From positions 1,798,001 through 1,862,000 of the forward strand of contig NZ_JYBP01000003.1 of assembly GCF_000948285.1 (NCBI RefSeq): DNA of 64,000 nucleotides, in the 5' to 3' direction. This DNA is from Geobacillus kaustophilus (lineage in GTDB: Bacteria > Bacillota > Bacilli > Bacillales > Anoxybacillaceae). Positions 27,268 to 37,169 of this stretch are shown here, one piece after another (position 1 is the stretch's first letter; each line of letters begins with the position of its first letter). Position numbers and translations under genes: made by a program. Under the pieces are notes generated by a model. The model searched no databases and was not told the origin of the DNA. It saw only the letters and a program-made list of their open reading frames with translations.

Positions 27268-28149
27268 TCAATACCTCGGCTTTCGTTCTTTCATTTCGGC
27301 AACAAAACTAACATAGTGGTCATAGCGGTACGACGGAATCTCCCCGGCTTCGACCGCCTCACGCACAGCGCATTTCGGCTCGGCGATATGAAGGCAGCCG
27401 CGGAACTTGCACCCTTCCCCGTACGTTCGGAATTCAGGAAAATAATGCGGCAATTCGTCAAGCTCGATCTGGTCGAACTCAAGTGCACTAAACCCTGGGG
27501 TGTCGGCGACAAGTCCACCGGCGACCTCAAGCAGTTCGACATGGCGGGTCGTATGCTTGCCGCGCCCTAAATGGGTGGAAATGTCGCCCGTTTTCAACCG
27601 CAAATCCGGACGGAGCGCGTTTAATAGAGACGATTTGCCGACGCCGGACTGCCCGGCGACGACGGAGACGCGGCCGCGAAGGCGGGCCGCCAGCTCGTCG
27701 AGCCCCCCTTTTGTCACCGCCGATGTCTCAATTACGTCGTAGCCGAGGCGCCGGTAATCATGCACGTAGCGGGCGATCTCTTCTTTCGATTCGCCATCCA
27801 ACAAATCGATTTTGCTGATGACAATGATCGGCGTGATGCGTTTCGATTCAACCAAGACAAGAAAGCGGTCGAGCAGCTTGGCGTTGAAGTCCGGGCTTAC
27901 AGCTGAAAAGACTAAAATCGCCTGTTCGACGTTGGCAATCGGCGGCCGCACAAGCTCATTTTGCCGCTCGCCAATCTCCAAAATATAGCCTTCCGTTTCG
28001 CTCGTCGCCTGGAAAACGACGCGGTCGCCGACGAGCGGCGTCACTTTTTTCTTGCGGAACACGCCGCGCCCGCGGCATTGGAACACGCGGCCTTCGGACA
28101 GGACGTAATAAAATCCGCTTAACGCTTTAATGATTTGTCCTTCCGCCAT
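27268..28149 (-). CDS. rsgA: Small ribosomal subunit biogenesis GTPase RsgA
   Basis: Circularly permuted GTPase that checks late 30S subunit maturation. The 293-residue protein has an N-terminal OB fold, then SKID (G4) before GQSGVGKSSLLN (G1) and DTPGF (G3), and a C-terminal zinc-binding knuckle (CKFRGCLHIAEPKCAV). The ATG at 28149 (MAEGQIIKAL) follows GGGGTGAGG; the 37-codon longer reading is not used. It starts four bases after prkC. Stress kinase PrkC is known to phosphorylate RsgA-type GTPases, so the adjacency is functionally sensible. Confidence 0.96.
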   Translation of the reverse strand: MAEGQIIKALSGFYYVLSEGRVFQCRGRGVFRKKKVTPLVGDRVVFQATSETEGYILEIGERQNELVRPPIANVEQAILVFSAVSPDFNAKLLDRFLVLVESKRITPIIVISKIDLLDGESKEEIARYVHDYRRLGYDVIETSAVTKGGLDELAARLRGRVSVVAGQSGVGKSSLLNALRPDLRLKTGDISTHLGRGKHTTRHVELLEVAGGLVADTPGFSALEFDQIELDELPHYFPEFRTYGEGCKFRGCLHIAEPKCAVREAVEAGEIPSYRYDHYVSFVAEMKERKPRY

Positions 28150-28153
28150 AGCC

Positions 28154-30124
28154 TCACCCCTTTTTCCCGTCATTTTCTGGATATGGGATCGAGCCTTCCT
28201 CTTTGACGACATTGTTGACAATGACGCGGTAATAAGCGGTCTCCCCATATGGAATTTCAAACTCGACCATCTCGGTCGCTGGCGCCGTCAGCCGGTATGT
28301 TTTGTAGGGCGTTGTCATATTGTGGGCGGCATCTTGGATGTAAAGCTGGGCCTCAACGATTTGCCCGGGCATCGCCGGTTCATACGGGATCATAATCTCT
28401 TTCACTACCGTTTTGGACGGCTTCGGTTCCGGCCCGCGGGAAATGACGACAGTGATGGTTTCCCCTTTTTTTACCCGCTCGTTCGCCGCTGGAGTTTGCG
28501 AAATGACAAGCCCTTCCGGCACCTTGTCCGAATACTCGTACTTCACGTCAATGCGCAGCCCTTGATCCGCGCCGTAATCGCGCACGCTTTTTTCCGTATA
28601 CCCGGTTAAATCTTTGACCGTGACTTTCTCCGGTCCGAGGCTGACGGTAAAGACGACTTCCGTTTCATCAGGCGCCACTCGATCGCCGGCATACGGATAT
28701 TGATCCAAAATTGTCCCTTCCGGCTTGTCGCTGTAGCGTCCGTTGCGTGTAATGCGGACAAATCCTTCGGCGCGCAGCTCCTCCTCCGCCGCAGCAATAT
28801 CATCGCCAATGAAGCTTGGAAATTCGATTTTCTTTTTTCCAATGCTTTTATAAATAATGACGCCGGCCCCTTTCTTCACCATCATGCCGGCTTCCGGATC
28901 GGTGCGCACGACTTTTCCTTCTTCGATTTGATCATCTTCCACATCGATCGTATCTTTAATTTCCAAACCGAGCGACGACAGCTGTTCAACAGCGTCATCA
29001 TAGTTTTTGTTGACCACGTTCGGCATCGTCACTTCTTTTGGAAAAATAAGGTTCGGAATCCATGTGACCGCGCTGACGCCGGCAGCTCCAATGAACAGCA
29101 AGGCAGCCACAAGCCAGGCAATCCATCCCCGCTTCCGCTTCGGTTTCGGCTTGTCGGCCGCATGAGCCGGTTCGCTCGTTTTTTCCTCGTACACGAGCGT
29201 CTCTTGCTCCAACGCCGAGCTTTCCGCCTGTTTTATAATCGGAATGGCTTTCGTCGCTTCCTCGTCATCATCTGGAATGGTGAATTTCGGCTCGTTGCGC
29301 CGCCTTGGATCCAGCGCTGTCCGAATGTCCTCGTTCATTTCGCGCGCGGATTGGTAGCGGTAAAACGGGTCTTTCGCCGTCGCCTTTAAAATAATGTTTT
29401 CCACGCTTTGCGGAATGTCCGGATTCCACGCCTTCGGCGACGGCGTTTCCGTCTGCAAGTGCTTCAACACGATCGAAACGGCTGATTCGCCGGAAAACGG
29501 CAGCCGGCCCGTGACGAGTTCAAACATGACAATGCCGAGTGAATAAATGTCCGATTTTTCAGTAGCGATGCCCCCGCGCGCCTGCTCGGGCGACAAATAA
29601 TGAACCGAACCGAGCACCGAGTTGGTCTGCGTGATCGTCGTGCCGCTCATCGCCACAGCGATGCCGAAGTCGGTCACTTTCACATTGCCGTGCTCATCAA
29701 GCAAAATGTTTTGCGGTTTAATGTCGCGGTGAATGATGCCGTTCTCATGGGCATGGGCGATCGCTGATGTCAGCTGGTCCATGATGCGAAGCGCCCGTTC
29801 GACCGAAAGCGGAGCGTGCTGCTGGATGTATTGCTTCAGCGTAGCGCCGCGCACATATTCCATGACGATGTAATAGACGCCTTCCTCTTCGCCGACGTCA
29901 TAAATGGAGACGATATGTTCATGGTTTAAGCTCGTCGCCGCTTGCGCCTCGCGGCGGAACCGTTTGATGAATTGATCATCATTGGCAAAATCAAGGCGGA
30001 GCACTTTAACAGCAACATCGCGCTCCAAAATCATGTCGCGGGCCAAATACACGTTGGCCATGCCGCCGCCGCCGATGAGGCTGATGATTTTATAGCGGTC
30101 ATTCAATCGCTTTCCAATGAGCAC
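28154..30124 (-). CDS. prkC: Serine/threonine protein kinase PrkC with PASTA domains
   Basis: Membrane Hanks-type kinase that senses muropeptides and drives spore germination and stationary-phase signalling. The 656-residue product has an N-terminal kinase domain (GGGGMANVYLARD, HRDIKPQNILLD, TDFG), a single membrane helix (about 335-357) and three extracellular PASTA repeats, then a C-terminal beta domain. The GTG at 30124 gives the standard start (V/M)LIGKRLNDRYK; a GTG three codons upstream overlaps the prpC stop. It is coupled to the phosphatase gene prpC. Confidence 0.96.
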   Translation of the reverse strand: MLIGKRLNDRYKIISLIGGGGMANVYLARDMILERDVAVKVLRLDFANDDQFIKRFRREAQAATSLNHEHIVSIYDVGEEEGVYYIVMEYVRGATLKQYIQQHAPLSVERALRIMDQLTSAIAHAHENGIIHRDIKPQNILLDEHGNVKVTDFGIAVAMSGTTITQTNSVLGSVHYLSPEQARGGIATEKSDIYSLGIVMFELVTGRLPFSGESAVSIVLKHLQTETPSPKAWNPDIPQSVENIILKATAKDPFYRYQSAREMNEDIRTALDPRRRNEPKFTIPDDDEEATKAIPIIKQAESSALEQETLVYEEKTSEPAHAADKPKPKRKRGWIAWLVAALLFIGAAGVSAVTWIPNLIFPKEVTMPNVVNKNYDDAVEQLSSLGLEIKDTIDVEDDQIEEGKVVRTDPEAGMMVKKGAGVIIYKSIGKKKIEFPSFIGDDIAAAEEELRAEGFVRITRNGRYSDKPEGTILDQYPYAGDRVAPDETEVVFTVSLGPEKVTVKDLTGYTEKSVRDYGADQGLRIDVKYEYSDKVPEGLVISQTPAANERVKKGETITVVISRGPEPKPSKTVVKEIMIPYEPAMPGQIVEAQLYIQDAAHNMTTPYKTYRLTAPATEMVEFEIPYGETAYYRVIVNNVVKEEGSIPYPENDGKKG

Positions 30125-30129
30125 GCCGA

Positions 30130-30879
30130 TCACCCACCTTCACGTTCCGCTGAAACATCGATAACCGCCAGCGAAATGTTGTCTTCCCCGCCCCGCCCGT
30201 TGGCGAGCTGGATAAGCGCCTCCGCCTTCTCTTCCAGCGTGCCGGCACCCGTCAAAATATGCATCATGTCCGCTTCCGGCACTTTATTGGACAACCCGTC
30301 CGAACATAACAACAACATGTCGCCCTCGTCGAGCGCCACTGTTTTCACGTCGATTTTCACCGCCGGTTCCGTGCCGAGCGCCCGCAACAGTACGTTTTTG
30401 CGCGGATGATGTTCAGCCGCTTCTTTCGAAAGCTGCCCGCTTTTGACGAGCTCATTGACCAACGAATGGTCGTCGGTCAGCTGCTGAATTCCACTTTTGT
30501 TGAGCACGTAGCAGCGACTGTCGCCGATATGGGCAACCGTCGCAAACGAATGAGCGCAAACAGCGGCGACGACCGTCGTCCCCATTCCTTCACATTCCGG
30601 GTGGGAACGGGCATGGCGAAACAATTGTTCGTTCGCCGCGGCAATATGCGTTTGAAGCCATTGCTCCGCCTCAGTCGGCGAAGCAAGCCCACTCTCGTTC
30701 TCCCATCGCTCCTGCAAATACGCCACCGCCATGGAGCTCGCCACGTCGCCGGCGCGATGGCCGCCCATCCCGTCGGCGACAATGGCCAAATATTGGCCGC
30801 TTTGATTGACAAATACGCCGCCGCTGTCTTCGTTATGTTCGCGAATTTGGCCGATGTCAGTTCGGAAAACCGCTCGCAT
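30130..30879 (-). CDS. prpC: PP2C-type Ser/Thr phosphatase PrpC
   Basis: Metal-dependent phosphatase that reverses PrkC phosphorylation. The 249-residue protein has PP2C motifs: HNEDSGGVF, VADGMGGHRAGDVAS, HIGDSRCYVL, DDHSLVNEL and CSDGLSN. The ATG at 30879 follows GAGGTG by six bases; the GTG at 30888 is an alternative. It lies between rlmN and prkC, all on one strand, the usual kinase-phosphatase pairing in Firmicutes. Confidence 0.96.
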   Translation of the reverse strand: MRAVFRTDIGQIREHNEDSGGVFVNQSGQYLAIVADGMGGHRAGDVASSMAVAYLQERWENESGLASPTEAEQWLQTHIAAANEQLFRHARSHPECEGMGTTVVAAVCAHSFATVAHIGDSRCYVLNKSGIQQLTDDHSLVNELVKSGQLSKEAAEHHPRKNVLLRALGTEPAVKIDVKTVALDEGDMLLLCSDGLSNKVPEADMMHILTGAGTLEEKAEALIQLANGRGGEDNISLAVIDVSAEREGG

Positions 30880-30884
30880 CCGAT

Positions 30885-31982
30885 TCACCTCGTCTCCTCT
30901 TTTCGCTCCTTCGCGCGAAGTTGTCCGCAGGCGGCATCGATGTCGTGTCCATGTTCGCGGCGAATGGTGACATTGATTCCTTGTTTTTTCAACGCCCGTT
31001 CAAAGGCGAAAATTTGGCTGCGCGGCGTGCGCACATAGTTGCGCTCCGGCACGTAGTTGACCGGAATCAAATTCACATGGCATTTCAGCCCTTTAATCAG
31101 CTCGGCCAACTGCTCGGCGTGCTCAAGCTGGTCGTTCACCCCGCCGAACAATCCGTATTCAAACGTCACGCGCCGGCCGGTTTTTTCAATGTAATACCGA
31201 ACTGCCTCCATCAACTTGGGCAGCGGGTACGCTTTATTGATCGGCATGAGTTTCGTCCGCAGCTCATTCGTCGGGGCATGCAACGAAATGGCGAAGTTGA
31301 TTTGCATTCCTTCATCGGCAAATTGGTAAATTTTTGGGATGATGCCGCTCGTCGAAACGGTGATATGGCGGGCGCCAATGTTCAACCCTTTTGGGTGATT
31401 GACGATGCGCAAAAACTTGATAAGCGCATCGTAGTTGTCAAACGGCTCGCCGATGCCCATGACGACGATGCTGCTGACGCGCTCATTCGTGTCATCGAGC
31501 GCTTTTTGCACTTGCACGACTTGGGCGACGATCTCGCCCGCCTCCAAATGGCGCTTCAATCCGCCGAGCGTCGAAGCGCAAAACGTGCAGCCGATGCGGC
31601 AGCCGACTTGCGTCGTGACGCACACCGAATTGCCGTAGTGATGGCGCATGAGCACCGTCTCGATCGAATAGCCGTCATGGAGCTCAAACAAAAATTTGAT
31701 CGTTCCGTCTTTAGACGTTTGTTTGACCACGGTTTTCAACGTCGTGATCGAAAACGATGACGCTAGCTGTTCGCGCAGCCGCTTCGGCAAATTCGTCATA
31801 TCGGCAAAATCGGTGACGCGGTTTTTATACAGCCACTCGTAAATTTGCGTGGCCCGAAACGGCTTTTCGCCTTGAGCGACAAGCCATTCCTTCAATTCGT
31901 CTAGCGTGAGCGAATAAATCGATGGCAACGGAGGCTGCGTTTCGCCGACAGAGCGGCGGGCAGCCGGACGAACCATTTCCAT
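30885..31982 (-). CDS. rlmN: Dual-specificity rRNA/tRNA adenine-C2 methyltransferase RlmN
   Basis: Radical-SAM enzyme that methylates C2 of A2503 in 23S rRNA and A37 in some tRNAs. The iron-sulfur motif Cx3Cx2C is visible in [13 protein letters not shown], and GMGEPFDNY and [10 protein letters not shown] are conserved. The ATG at 31982 follows GAAGGTG by seven bases; a Met two codons later is also possible. The product is 365 residues. It starts five bases after rsmB ends. Confidence 0.96.
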   Translation of the reverse strand: MEMVRPAARRSVGETQPPLPSIYSLTLDELKEWLVAQGEKPFRATQIYEWLYKNRVTDFADMTNLPKRLREQLASSFSITTLKTVVKQTSKDGTIKFLFELHDGYSIETVLMRHHYGNSVCVTTQVGCRIGCTFCASTLGGLKRHLEAGEIVAQVVQVQKALDDTNERVSSIVVMGIGEPFDNYDALIKFLRIVNHPKGLNIGARHITVSTSGIIPKIYQFADEGMQINFAISLHAPTNELRTKLMPINKAYPLPKLMEAVRYYIEKTGRRVTFEYGLFGGVNDQLEHAEQLAELIKGLKCHVNLIPVNYVPERNYVRTPRSQIFAFERALKKQGINVTIRREHGHDIDAACGQLRAKERKEETR

Positions 31983-31986
31983 GCTT

Positions 31987-33321
31987 TTACACCTTCTTTC
32001 GCAGTCGGGCGATAAAAAACCCGTCAGAGTCAAAATGATGCGGCAGCAGCTGAAGCATGCCGCCTTTCACATGCGGCCGCACCGGTTCCGGCATCCGCTC
32101 GGCAAGGCTGGCGTCGAGGAAAAAGTCCGGATGATCCGCTAAAAAGCGGGCGATGGCCTCTTCGTTTTCCTCGCGCTCCACGGTGCATGTGCTGTAGACA
32201 AGCGTGCCGCCTTTTTTCAAAAGCGGAGCGGCCGCCCGCAAAATGGCTTGCTGCACCTCAACGAGCGCCGCGACATCCTCTTTCCCCTTCGTGTATTTGA
32301 TCTCCGGTTTGCGGCGAATGACGCCGAATCCCGTGCACGGCGCATCGACCAAAACGCGGTCAAACGATTCCGGGGCAAACCGCTCGCCGAGCCGGCGGCT
32401 GTCAAGGGGGAGCGTCGCAACGTTGTCAAGCCCGAGCCGCTTAGCCTGCTGTTCGATCAGCATTACCTTATGTTCGTGGATATCAACAGCAACGATCTCG
32501 CCGCGCCCGTCCATCCGCTCAGCGATATGGGTCGTTTTTCCGCCCGGCGCCGCGCAGCAGTCAAGCACTCGCTCGCCAGGGGCTGGGGCGAGCGCTCGGG
32601 CGACAAGCATCGAGCTTTCGTCTTGAATCGTCAGCCAACCGGCGCGAAACGTCTCCGTATGAGCCAAATTCCCTTTTTCCGCGCGAATGGCCTCGGGCGC
32701 GATACGACCGCGGCTGGCCTCCACCCCTTCGCCGCGCAACCGCGCAAGCGCCTCGTCGACAGTCGCACGCAGCCGGTTGACGCGGGCCGTTGATTGCGGA
32801 GGGCGCAAATTCGTCTCGCACATGCGCGCCGCTTCTTCATAACCATATTGCTGGATCCAGCGCCGAACGAGCCACTCGGGATGGCTGGTGGCAAGGGCGA
32901 GCCGCTTGCCAACGTCACCAACAGCCTCGATCGACGGCAGCCCCTCGCGGCCGATCGAGCGCAATACGCCGTTTACGAGCGACGCGATGCCGCGATGGCC
33001 GCGCCGTTTGGCGATTTCAACCGCTTCAAAGACGGCGGCACGGTCGGGAACACGATCCAAATACACCATTTGATAAAGCGTCAACCGAAGAAGCACGCGC
33101 ACCCACGGCTCAAGCCGGCGCGCCTTGCGCAAAAACGGCGCCAAATAATAATCGAGCGTGTCGCGCCGTTGCACCGTGCCGTAGACAATCTCGGTCAACA
33201 GCGCCGCATCGCGCCCGTCAAGGCGTCCTTTTTGAATGGCTTCGTTTAATTGCAAATGACTGTACGCTCCTTTTTGTTCAATAGCCAACAGCGTATCTAA
33301 AGCAAGTTCACGTACGTTCAT
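31987..33321 (-). CDS. rsmB: 16S rRNA (cytosine-C5-)-methyltransferase RsmB
   Basis: Makes m5C967 in 16S rRNA. The 444-residue protein has an N-terminal NusB-like RNA-binding domain (1-140) and a C-terminal Rossmann methyltransferase domain with [14 protein letters not shown], the PC motif DAPCTGFG and the catalytic cysteine in [11 protein letters not shown]. It overlaps the end of fmt by 14 bases and is followed by rlmN in the def-fmt-rsmB-rlmN-prpC-prkC run. Confidence 0.96.
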   Translation of the reverse strand: MNVRELALDTLLAIEQKGAYSHLQLNEAIQKGRLDGRDAALLTEIVYGTVQRRDTLDYYLAPFLRKARRLEPWVRVLLRLTLYQMVYLDRVPDRAAVFEAVEIAKRRGHRGIASLVNGVLRSIGREGLPSIEAVGDVGKRLALATSHPEWLVRRWIQQYGYEEAARMCETNLRPPQSTARVNRLRATVDEALARLRGEGVEASRGRIAPEAIRAEKGNLAHTETFRAGWLTIQDESSMLVARALAPAPGERVLDCCAAPGGKTTHIAERMDGRGEIVAVDIHEHKVMLIEQQAKRLGLDNVATLPLDSRRLGERFAPESFDRVLVDAPCTGFGVIRRKPEIKYTKGKEDVAALVEVQQAILRAAAPLLKKGGTLVYSTCTVEREENEEAIARFLADHPDFFLDASLAERMPEPVRPHVKGGMLQLLPHHFDSDGFFIARLRKKV

Positions 33322-34267
33322 GATCCTCTCCTAGCTTCATGCCGACCGCCAGCCGGCTGCCGGCGCCGCGCAAAAATTCACCCGCCGCCATCCGCTTTTT
33401 GCCGGCCGGCTGCAGTTCGGTGATGCGAATGGCTGTCTCATTGCCGGTGGCAACAACAATGCCGTTTTCCTCAAGCGCCAAAATCGTGCCCGGCGGCGCC
33501 GAACGGGGCGCCGGCACTTTTTCGCCCCACCAAATTTTCCAAATATTCCCCTCGTGTGTGGTATACGTCACCGGCCACGGATGGAAGGCGCGGATATGAT
33601 TGTAAATGGCTTCGCCGGGCTGCGTCCAATCGATCCGCTCCTGCTCGCGGCGAATGTTCGGCGCGTACGTCGCCTTCTCCTCCTCTTGAGGGATGGGGGT
33701 GAGACGGCCTTCCAACAGCAGTGGAAGGGTCTCCGACAATAGTTTAGCCCCGGCGGCGCTCAATTTATCATGGAGGGTGCCGACCGTATCCGTCTCTTCA
33801 ATCGGCACTTCGACCTGCGCCAGCATGTCGCCGGCGTCCAATCGCTCCACCATATACATGATCGTGACGCCTGTTTTCGTTTTCCCTTGCCAAATGGCGT
33901 AATGGATCGGCGCCCCGCCGCGCAGCTCGGGCAGAAGCGAGGCGTGGACGTTGATGCATCCGTATTTCGGCGCCTCAAGCAGCGCTTTCGGCAAAATTTG
34001 CCCGAACGCCGCCGTGACAATCAAATCGGGCGCAAACGCCAGCACTTGTTCATATTGCTCCGGCTCGCGAATTTTCGTCGGCTGCAGCACCGGGATGCCG
34101 TGGCGCTCCGCCTCCACTTTCACTGGAGGTGGGACAAGCTCGCGCTTTCGCCCTTTCGGCTTATCCGGCTGGGTGACGACCGCTGCCACGCGGTAGCCGT
34201 CATGAAGAAGCTGGCGCAAAATCGGCACAGCAAAGTCAGGCGTTCCCATAAACACAATGTTCGTCAT
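33308..34267 (-). CDS. fmt: Methionyl-tRNA formyltransferase
   Basis: Formylates initiator Met-tRNA with 10-formyltetrahydrofolate. The 319-residue product has the N-terminal hydrolase domain ([30 protein letters not shown]) and a C-terminal tRNA-binding barrel (about 205-319). The ATG at 34267 is ten bases from GGAAGG; the ATG two codons upstream (34273) is only four bases away. It is preceded directly by def, whose product later removes the formyl group. Confidence 0.96.
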   Translation of the reverse strand: MTNIVFMGTPDFAVPILRQLLHDGYRVAAVVTQPDKPKGRKRELVPPPVKVEAERHGIPVLQPTKIREPEQYEQVLAFAPDLIVTAAFGQILPKALLEAPKYGCINVHASLLPELRGGAPIHYAIWQGKTKTGVTIMYMVERLDAGDMLAQVEVPIEETDTVGTLHDKLSAAGAKLLSETLPLLLEGRLTPIPQEEEKATYAPNIRREQERIDWTQPGEAIYNHIRAFHPWPVTYTTHEGNIWKIWWGEKVPAPRSAPPGTILALEENGIVVATGNETAIRITELQPAGKKRMAAGEFLRGAGSRLAVGMKLGEDHERT

Positions 34268-34273
34268 CCGCAT

Positions 34274-34753
34274 CTATCCTTCCAGTTCTTCAAGATCGCA
34301 ATATCGAACCACTTTCGAAGTAAACAAAACGCCGCGCAAATGGTCAATTTCATGCTGCAGGGCGCGCGCCAAAAAACCGGTCGCGGAAAGCGTAAACGGG
34401 CGGCCGCGCCGGTTTTGCGCCCGCACTTTCACATACTTGGCGCGCGGCACTTCGCCAAATAAACCGGGAAAGCTCAAACAGCCTTCAACATCCACTTGTT
34501 CGCCGCGCGCCTCGATAATGACCGGGTTGATGAGCTCGATCCGACCGTGTTCATCACCGACATCGATGACGGCGATCTGTTCGGCAACGCCGATTTGCGG
34601 GGCGGCTAGGCCCACCCCGTCAGCGGCAAGCATCGTTTCATACATATCGTCAAGCAGCCGCCCGAGCCGACGGTCAAACGCCGTCACTGGCGCGCACGGC
34701 TGCTCCAAAATCGGATCAGGATAAGTGACAATCGGCAAAACAGACAACGTCAT
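34274..34753 (-). CDS. def: Peptide deformylase
   Basis: Metalloenzyme that removes the N-formyl group from new proteins. The 159-residue protein carries the three family motifs: GVGLAAPQIG, EGCLSFPG (metal-binding Cys) and QHEIDHLRG (metal-binding His residues and catalytic Glu). It lies between priA and fmt on the same strand, only ten bases after priA, and is an E. coli-type (class I) enzyme in length. Confidence 0.96.
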   Translation of the reverse strand: MTLSVLPIVTYPDPILEQPCAPVTAFDRRLGRLLDDMYETMLAADGVGLAAPQIGVAEQIAVIDVGDEHGRIELINPVIIEARGEQVDVEGCLSFPGLFGEVPRAKYVKVRAQNRRGRPFTLSATGFLARALQHEIDHLRGVLFTSKVVRYCDLEELEG

Positions 34754-34763
34754 TCCCCCAAGT

Positions 34764-37169
34764 TCACATCATCATATATGGGTTTGTATCAATGGTGACC
34801 ATCACACCGCCATGGGCGGCATCGGCTTGGTAGCGGTCGATGACCGCCTTGAGCACCGCGGTCAAATTCGGCTCCCGTTTGTATTTTATCATGCATTGGT
34901 AGCGATATCTATCGTGAAGACGGGCGATTGGCGAGGCGACCGGGCCAAGAACGGCCGCTTCGTGCGACAGATGCTTGCGCAAATAGGCGGCGATTTTCTC
35001 CGCCGCTTTGGCCGCAGCCGGCGCCTCTTCGTGGGCGGCGGTAATGAGCGTCAAATAATAGTACGGAGGATAACCGTGCGCTTTGCGCAGCACCATCTCC
35101 CGCTGGTAAAAGGCGCGGTAGTCGTGGCGGGCGGCCAGTTCAATGCTGTAGTGGTCAGGCGTATAAGTCTGAATGATCACTTCGCCGGGCAGCTCATGCC
35201 GTCCGGCGCGCCCACTCACTTGCGTCAACAGCTGAAACGTTTTTTCCGCGGCGCGGAAATCGGGCAAATGAAGCATCGTGTCGGCCGCCAGCACACCAAC
35301 AAGCGTGACGTTCGGAAAATCAAGTCCTTTGGCGATCATTTGCGTGCCGAGCAAAATATCGGCTTCCTTGGCGGCAAAACGGGAAAGCAGCTCTTCATGC
35401 GCCCCTTTGCGGCCGGTCGTGTCGACATCCATGCGGATGACGCGCGCTTTCGGCAGCAACCTCGTCAGTTCTTCTTCCACTTTTTGCGTTCCTGTCCCGA
35501 AAAAACGGATATGTTCGCTTCCGCACGACGGACAGCGAGGGACAAGCGGCTCTTCATGCCCGCAATAATGGCATTTCATCCGCTCGCCGGCGCGATGGTA
35601 CGTCAGCGAAATGTCGCAGTGCGGACAGCGGATGACATAGCCGCAGCTGCGGCACATGACAAACGTCGAATAACCGCGTCGGTTCAACAGCAACACAGCC
35701 TGCTCGCCGCGCTCAAGCCGGCGGCGCAATTCGTCAAGCAATCGGCGCGAAAACATCGAACGGTTGCCGCTTCGCAGCTCCTCGCGCATATCGACGACAT
35801 GAACGTCCGGCAGGCCTCGGTCGCTGATGCGCTCCGGCAGCTCGAGCAGCTCGTACACCCCTTTGGCGGCGCGGGCGAACGTCTCGAGCGACGGCGTGGC
35901 GCTGCCAAGCACGACCGGGCAGCTGTGGCGGCGAGCGCGGTAAATGGCGACATCGCGCGCATGATAGCGCGGCATTTCTTCTTGCTTGTAGCTCGTCTCA
36001 TGCTCCTCATCGATGATGATCATCCCTAAGTTTTCAAATGGAGCAAACACCGCCGAACGCGCACCGACGACAAGCTGCACTTCTTTCCGGTGAATTTTCC
36101 GCCATTCGTCATATTTTTCGCCGACCGACAGCCCGCTGTGAAGCACCGCTACTTTCGAGCCGAACCGGCTTTTGAAGCGCTCAACCATTTGCGGCGTCAG
36201 CGAAATTTCCGGCACGAGAACGATCGCCTCTTTCCCTTGGCGCAACGCTTCATCAATCGCCTGCATATACACTTCCGTCTTCCCGCTGCCGGTGACGCCA
36301 TACAGCAAAAACGTGCGATGCTCCCCGGCGCGCACCGAAGCGGCGATCTTAGCCAACGCCGCCTCTTGCGCTCGGGTGAGCACCGGCGGCTCACTCGGCT
36401 GAAACGTGCGGTGCTCGTATGGGTCGCGGTACACCTCGACATCGTTCAGCACCACAAATCCTTTATCGACGAGCGCTTTCAGCGGCGCTGAGGAGACGCC
36501 AAGCACCGCTTGCAGTTCGGCAACCGACGCCGCCTGCCCTTTTTCAAGCAAAAATGAAAGCACCTCTTTTTGCCTTGTCGGCAACGACCCGAGCTCCTGT
36601 TTCGCCTGTTCCGATGGAATGGCAATAGCGGCGTGCTTCACCGTTTTCTTGCCCGCTTTTTCTTTCACCTTGTAGACCGCCTCAAGCACTCCTTGCTGCA
36701 CCGCTTTTTGCGCCGCCCGCCATAAACCGGCCGCCTCAACCTCTTTCCAAGCGGCTTCCGTCCGCCCGGCAAACAGCGGCTTTACCTCATCCGGCAGCAT
36801 CTCTCTCTTCTCTTCATCCGTCAAGCGGAGCGTTTTTTCATATTTCGCCCGCATCGCCGCCGGCAGCATCGCCTGGTACGCCGAAATGGCAAAACAAAGC
36901 GTCGTTTCCATCAAATGACGGCCAAGATCAAGCAGCTCTTCGTTTAACACCGGCACGACATCAAGCACATGCTCAATCGGTTTCAGTTGTTTGATGTCGG
37001 AATGGTCTTTCACATCAACGACAAACCCTTGCAAACGCCGCGCCCCGAACGGCACCGTCACCCGCATGCCCGGCTGGATGACGCCTCGCCAGCGCTCCGG
37101 AATCCAATAATCGAACGGGCGGTCCGTCTGCCGAGACGGGACATCGACAATCACAGATGCGACTTTCAT
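34764..37169 (-). CDS. priA: Primosomal protein N' (replication restart helicase PriA)
   Basis: Helicase that rebuilds replication forks after collapse. The 801-residue product contains an N-terminal DNA-binding domain (1-110), helicase motifs GVTGSGKTEVY, DEEHETSYKQEE and SGRAGRHELPG, and a double zinc site with paired cysteines (CRSCGYVIRCPHCD; CHYCGHEEPLVPRCPSCGS). The ATG at 37169 (MKVASVIVDV) overlaps the coaBC stop as ATGA; the 19-codon longer reading is discarded. Confidence 0.97.
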   Translation of the reverse strand: MKVASVIVDVPSRQTDRPFDYWIPERWRGVIQPGMRVTVPFGARRLQGFVVDVKDHSDIKQLKPIEHVLDVVPVLNEELLDLGRHLMETTLCFAISAYQAMLPAAMRAKYEKTLRLTDEEKREMLPDEVKPLFAGRTEAAWKEVEAAGLWRAAQKAVQQGVLEAVYKVKEKAGKKTVKHAAIAIPSEQAKQELGSLPTRQKEVLSFLLEKGQAASVAELQAVLGVSSAPLKALVDKGFVVLNDVEVYRDPYEHRTFQPSEPPVLTRAQEAALAKIAASVRAGEHRTFLLYGVTGSGKTEVYMQAIDEALRQGKEAIVLVPEISLTPQMVERFKSRFGSKVAVLHSGLSVGEKYDEWRKIHRKEVQLVVGARSAVFAPFENLGMIIIDEEHETSYKQEEMPRYHARDVAIYRARRHSCPVVLGSATPSLETFARAAKGVYELLELPERISDRGLPDVHVVDMREELRSGNRSMFSRRLLDELRRRLERGEQAVLLLNRRGYSTFVMCRSCGYVIRCPHCDISLTYHRAGERMKCHYCGHEEPLVPRCPSCGSEHIRFFGTGTQKVEEELTRLLPKARVIRMDVDTTGRKGAHEELLSRFAAKEADILLGTQMIAKGLDFPNVTLVGVLAADTMLHLPDFRAAEKTFQLLTQVSGRAGRHELPGEVIIQTYTPDHYSIELAARHDYRAFYQREMVLRKAHGYPPYYYLTLITAAHEEAPAAAKAAEKIAAYLRKHLSHEAAVLGPVASPIARLHDRYRYQCMIKYKREPNLTAVLKAVIDRYQADAAHGGVMVTIDTNPYMMM

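Noticed and set aside
34725-36029. 434-codon plus-strand ORF opposite priA
   Set aside because: Mirror frame of a GC-rich gene; arginine- and histidine-rich shadow composition and a clear real gene on the other strand.
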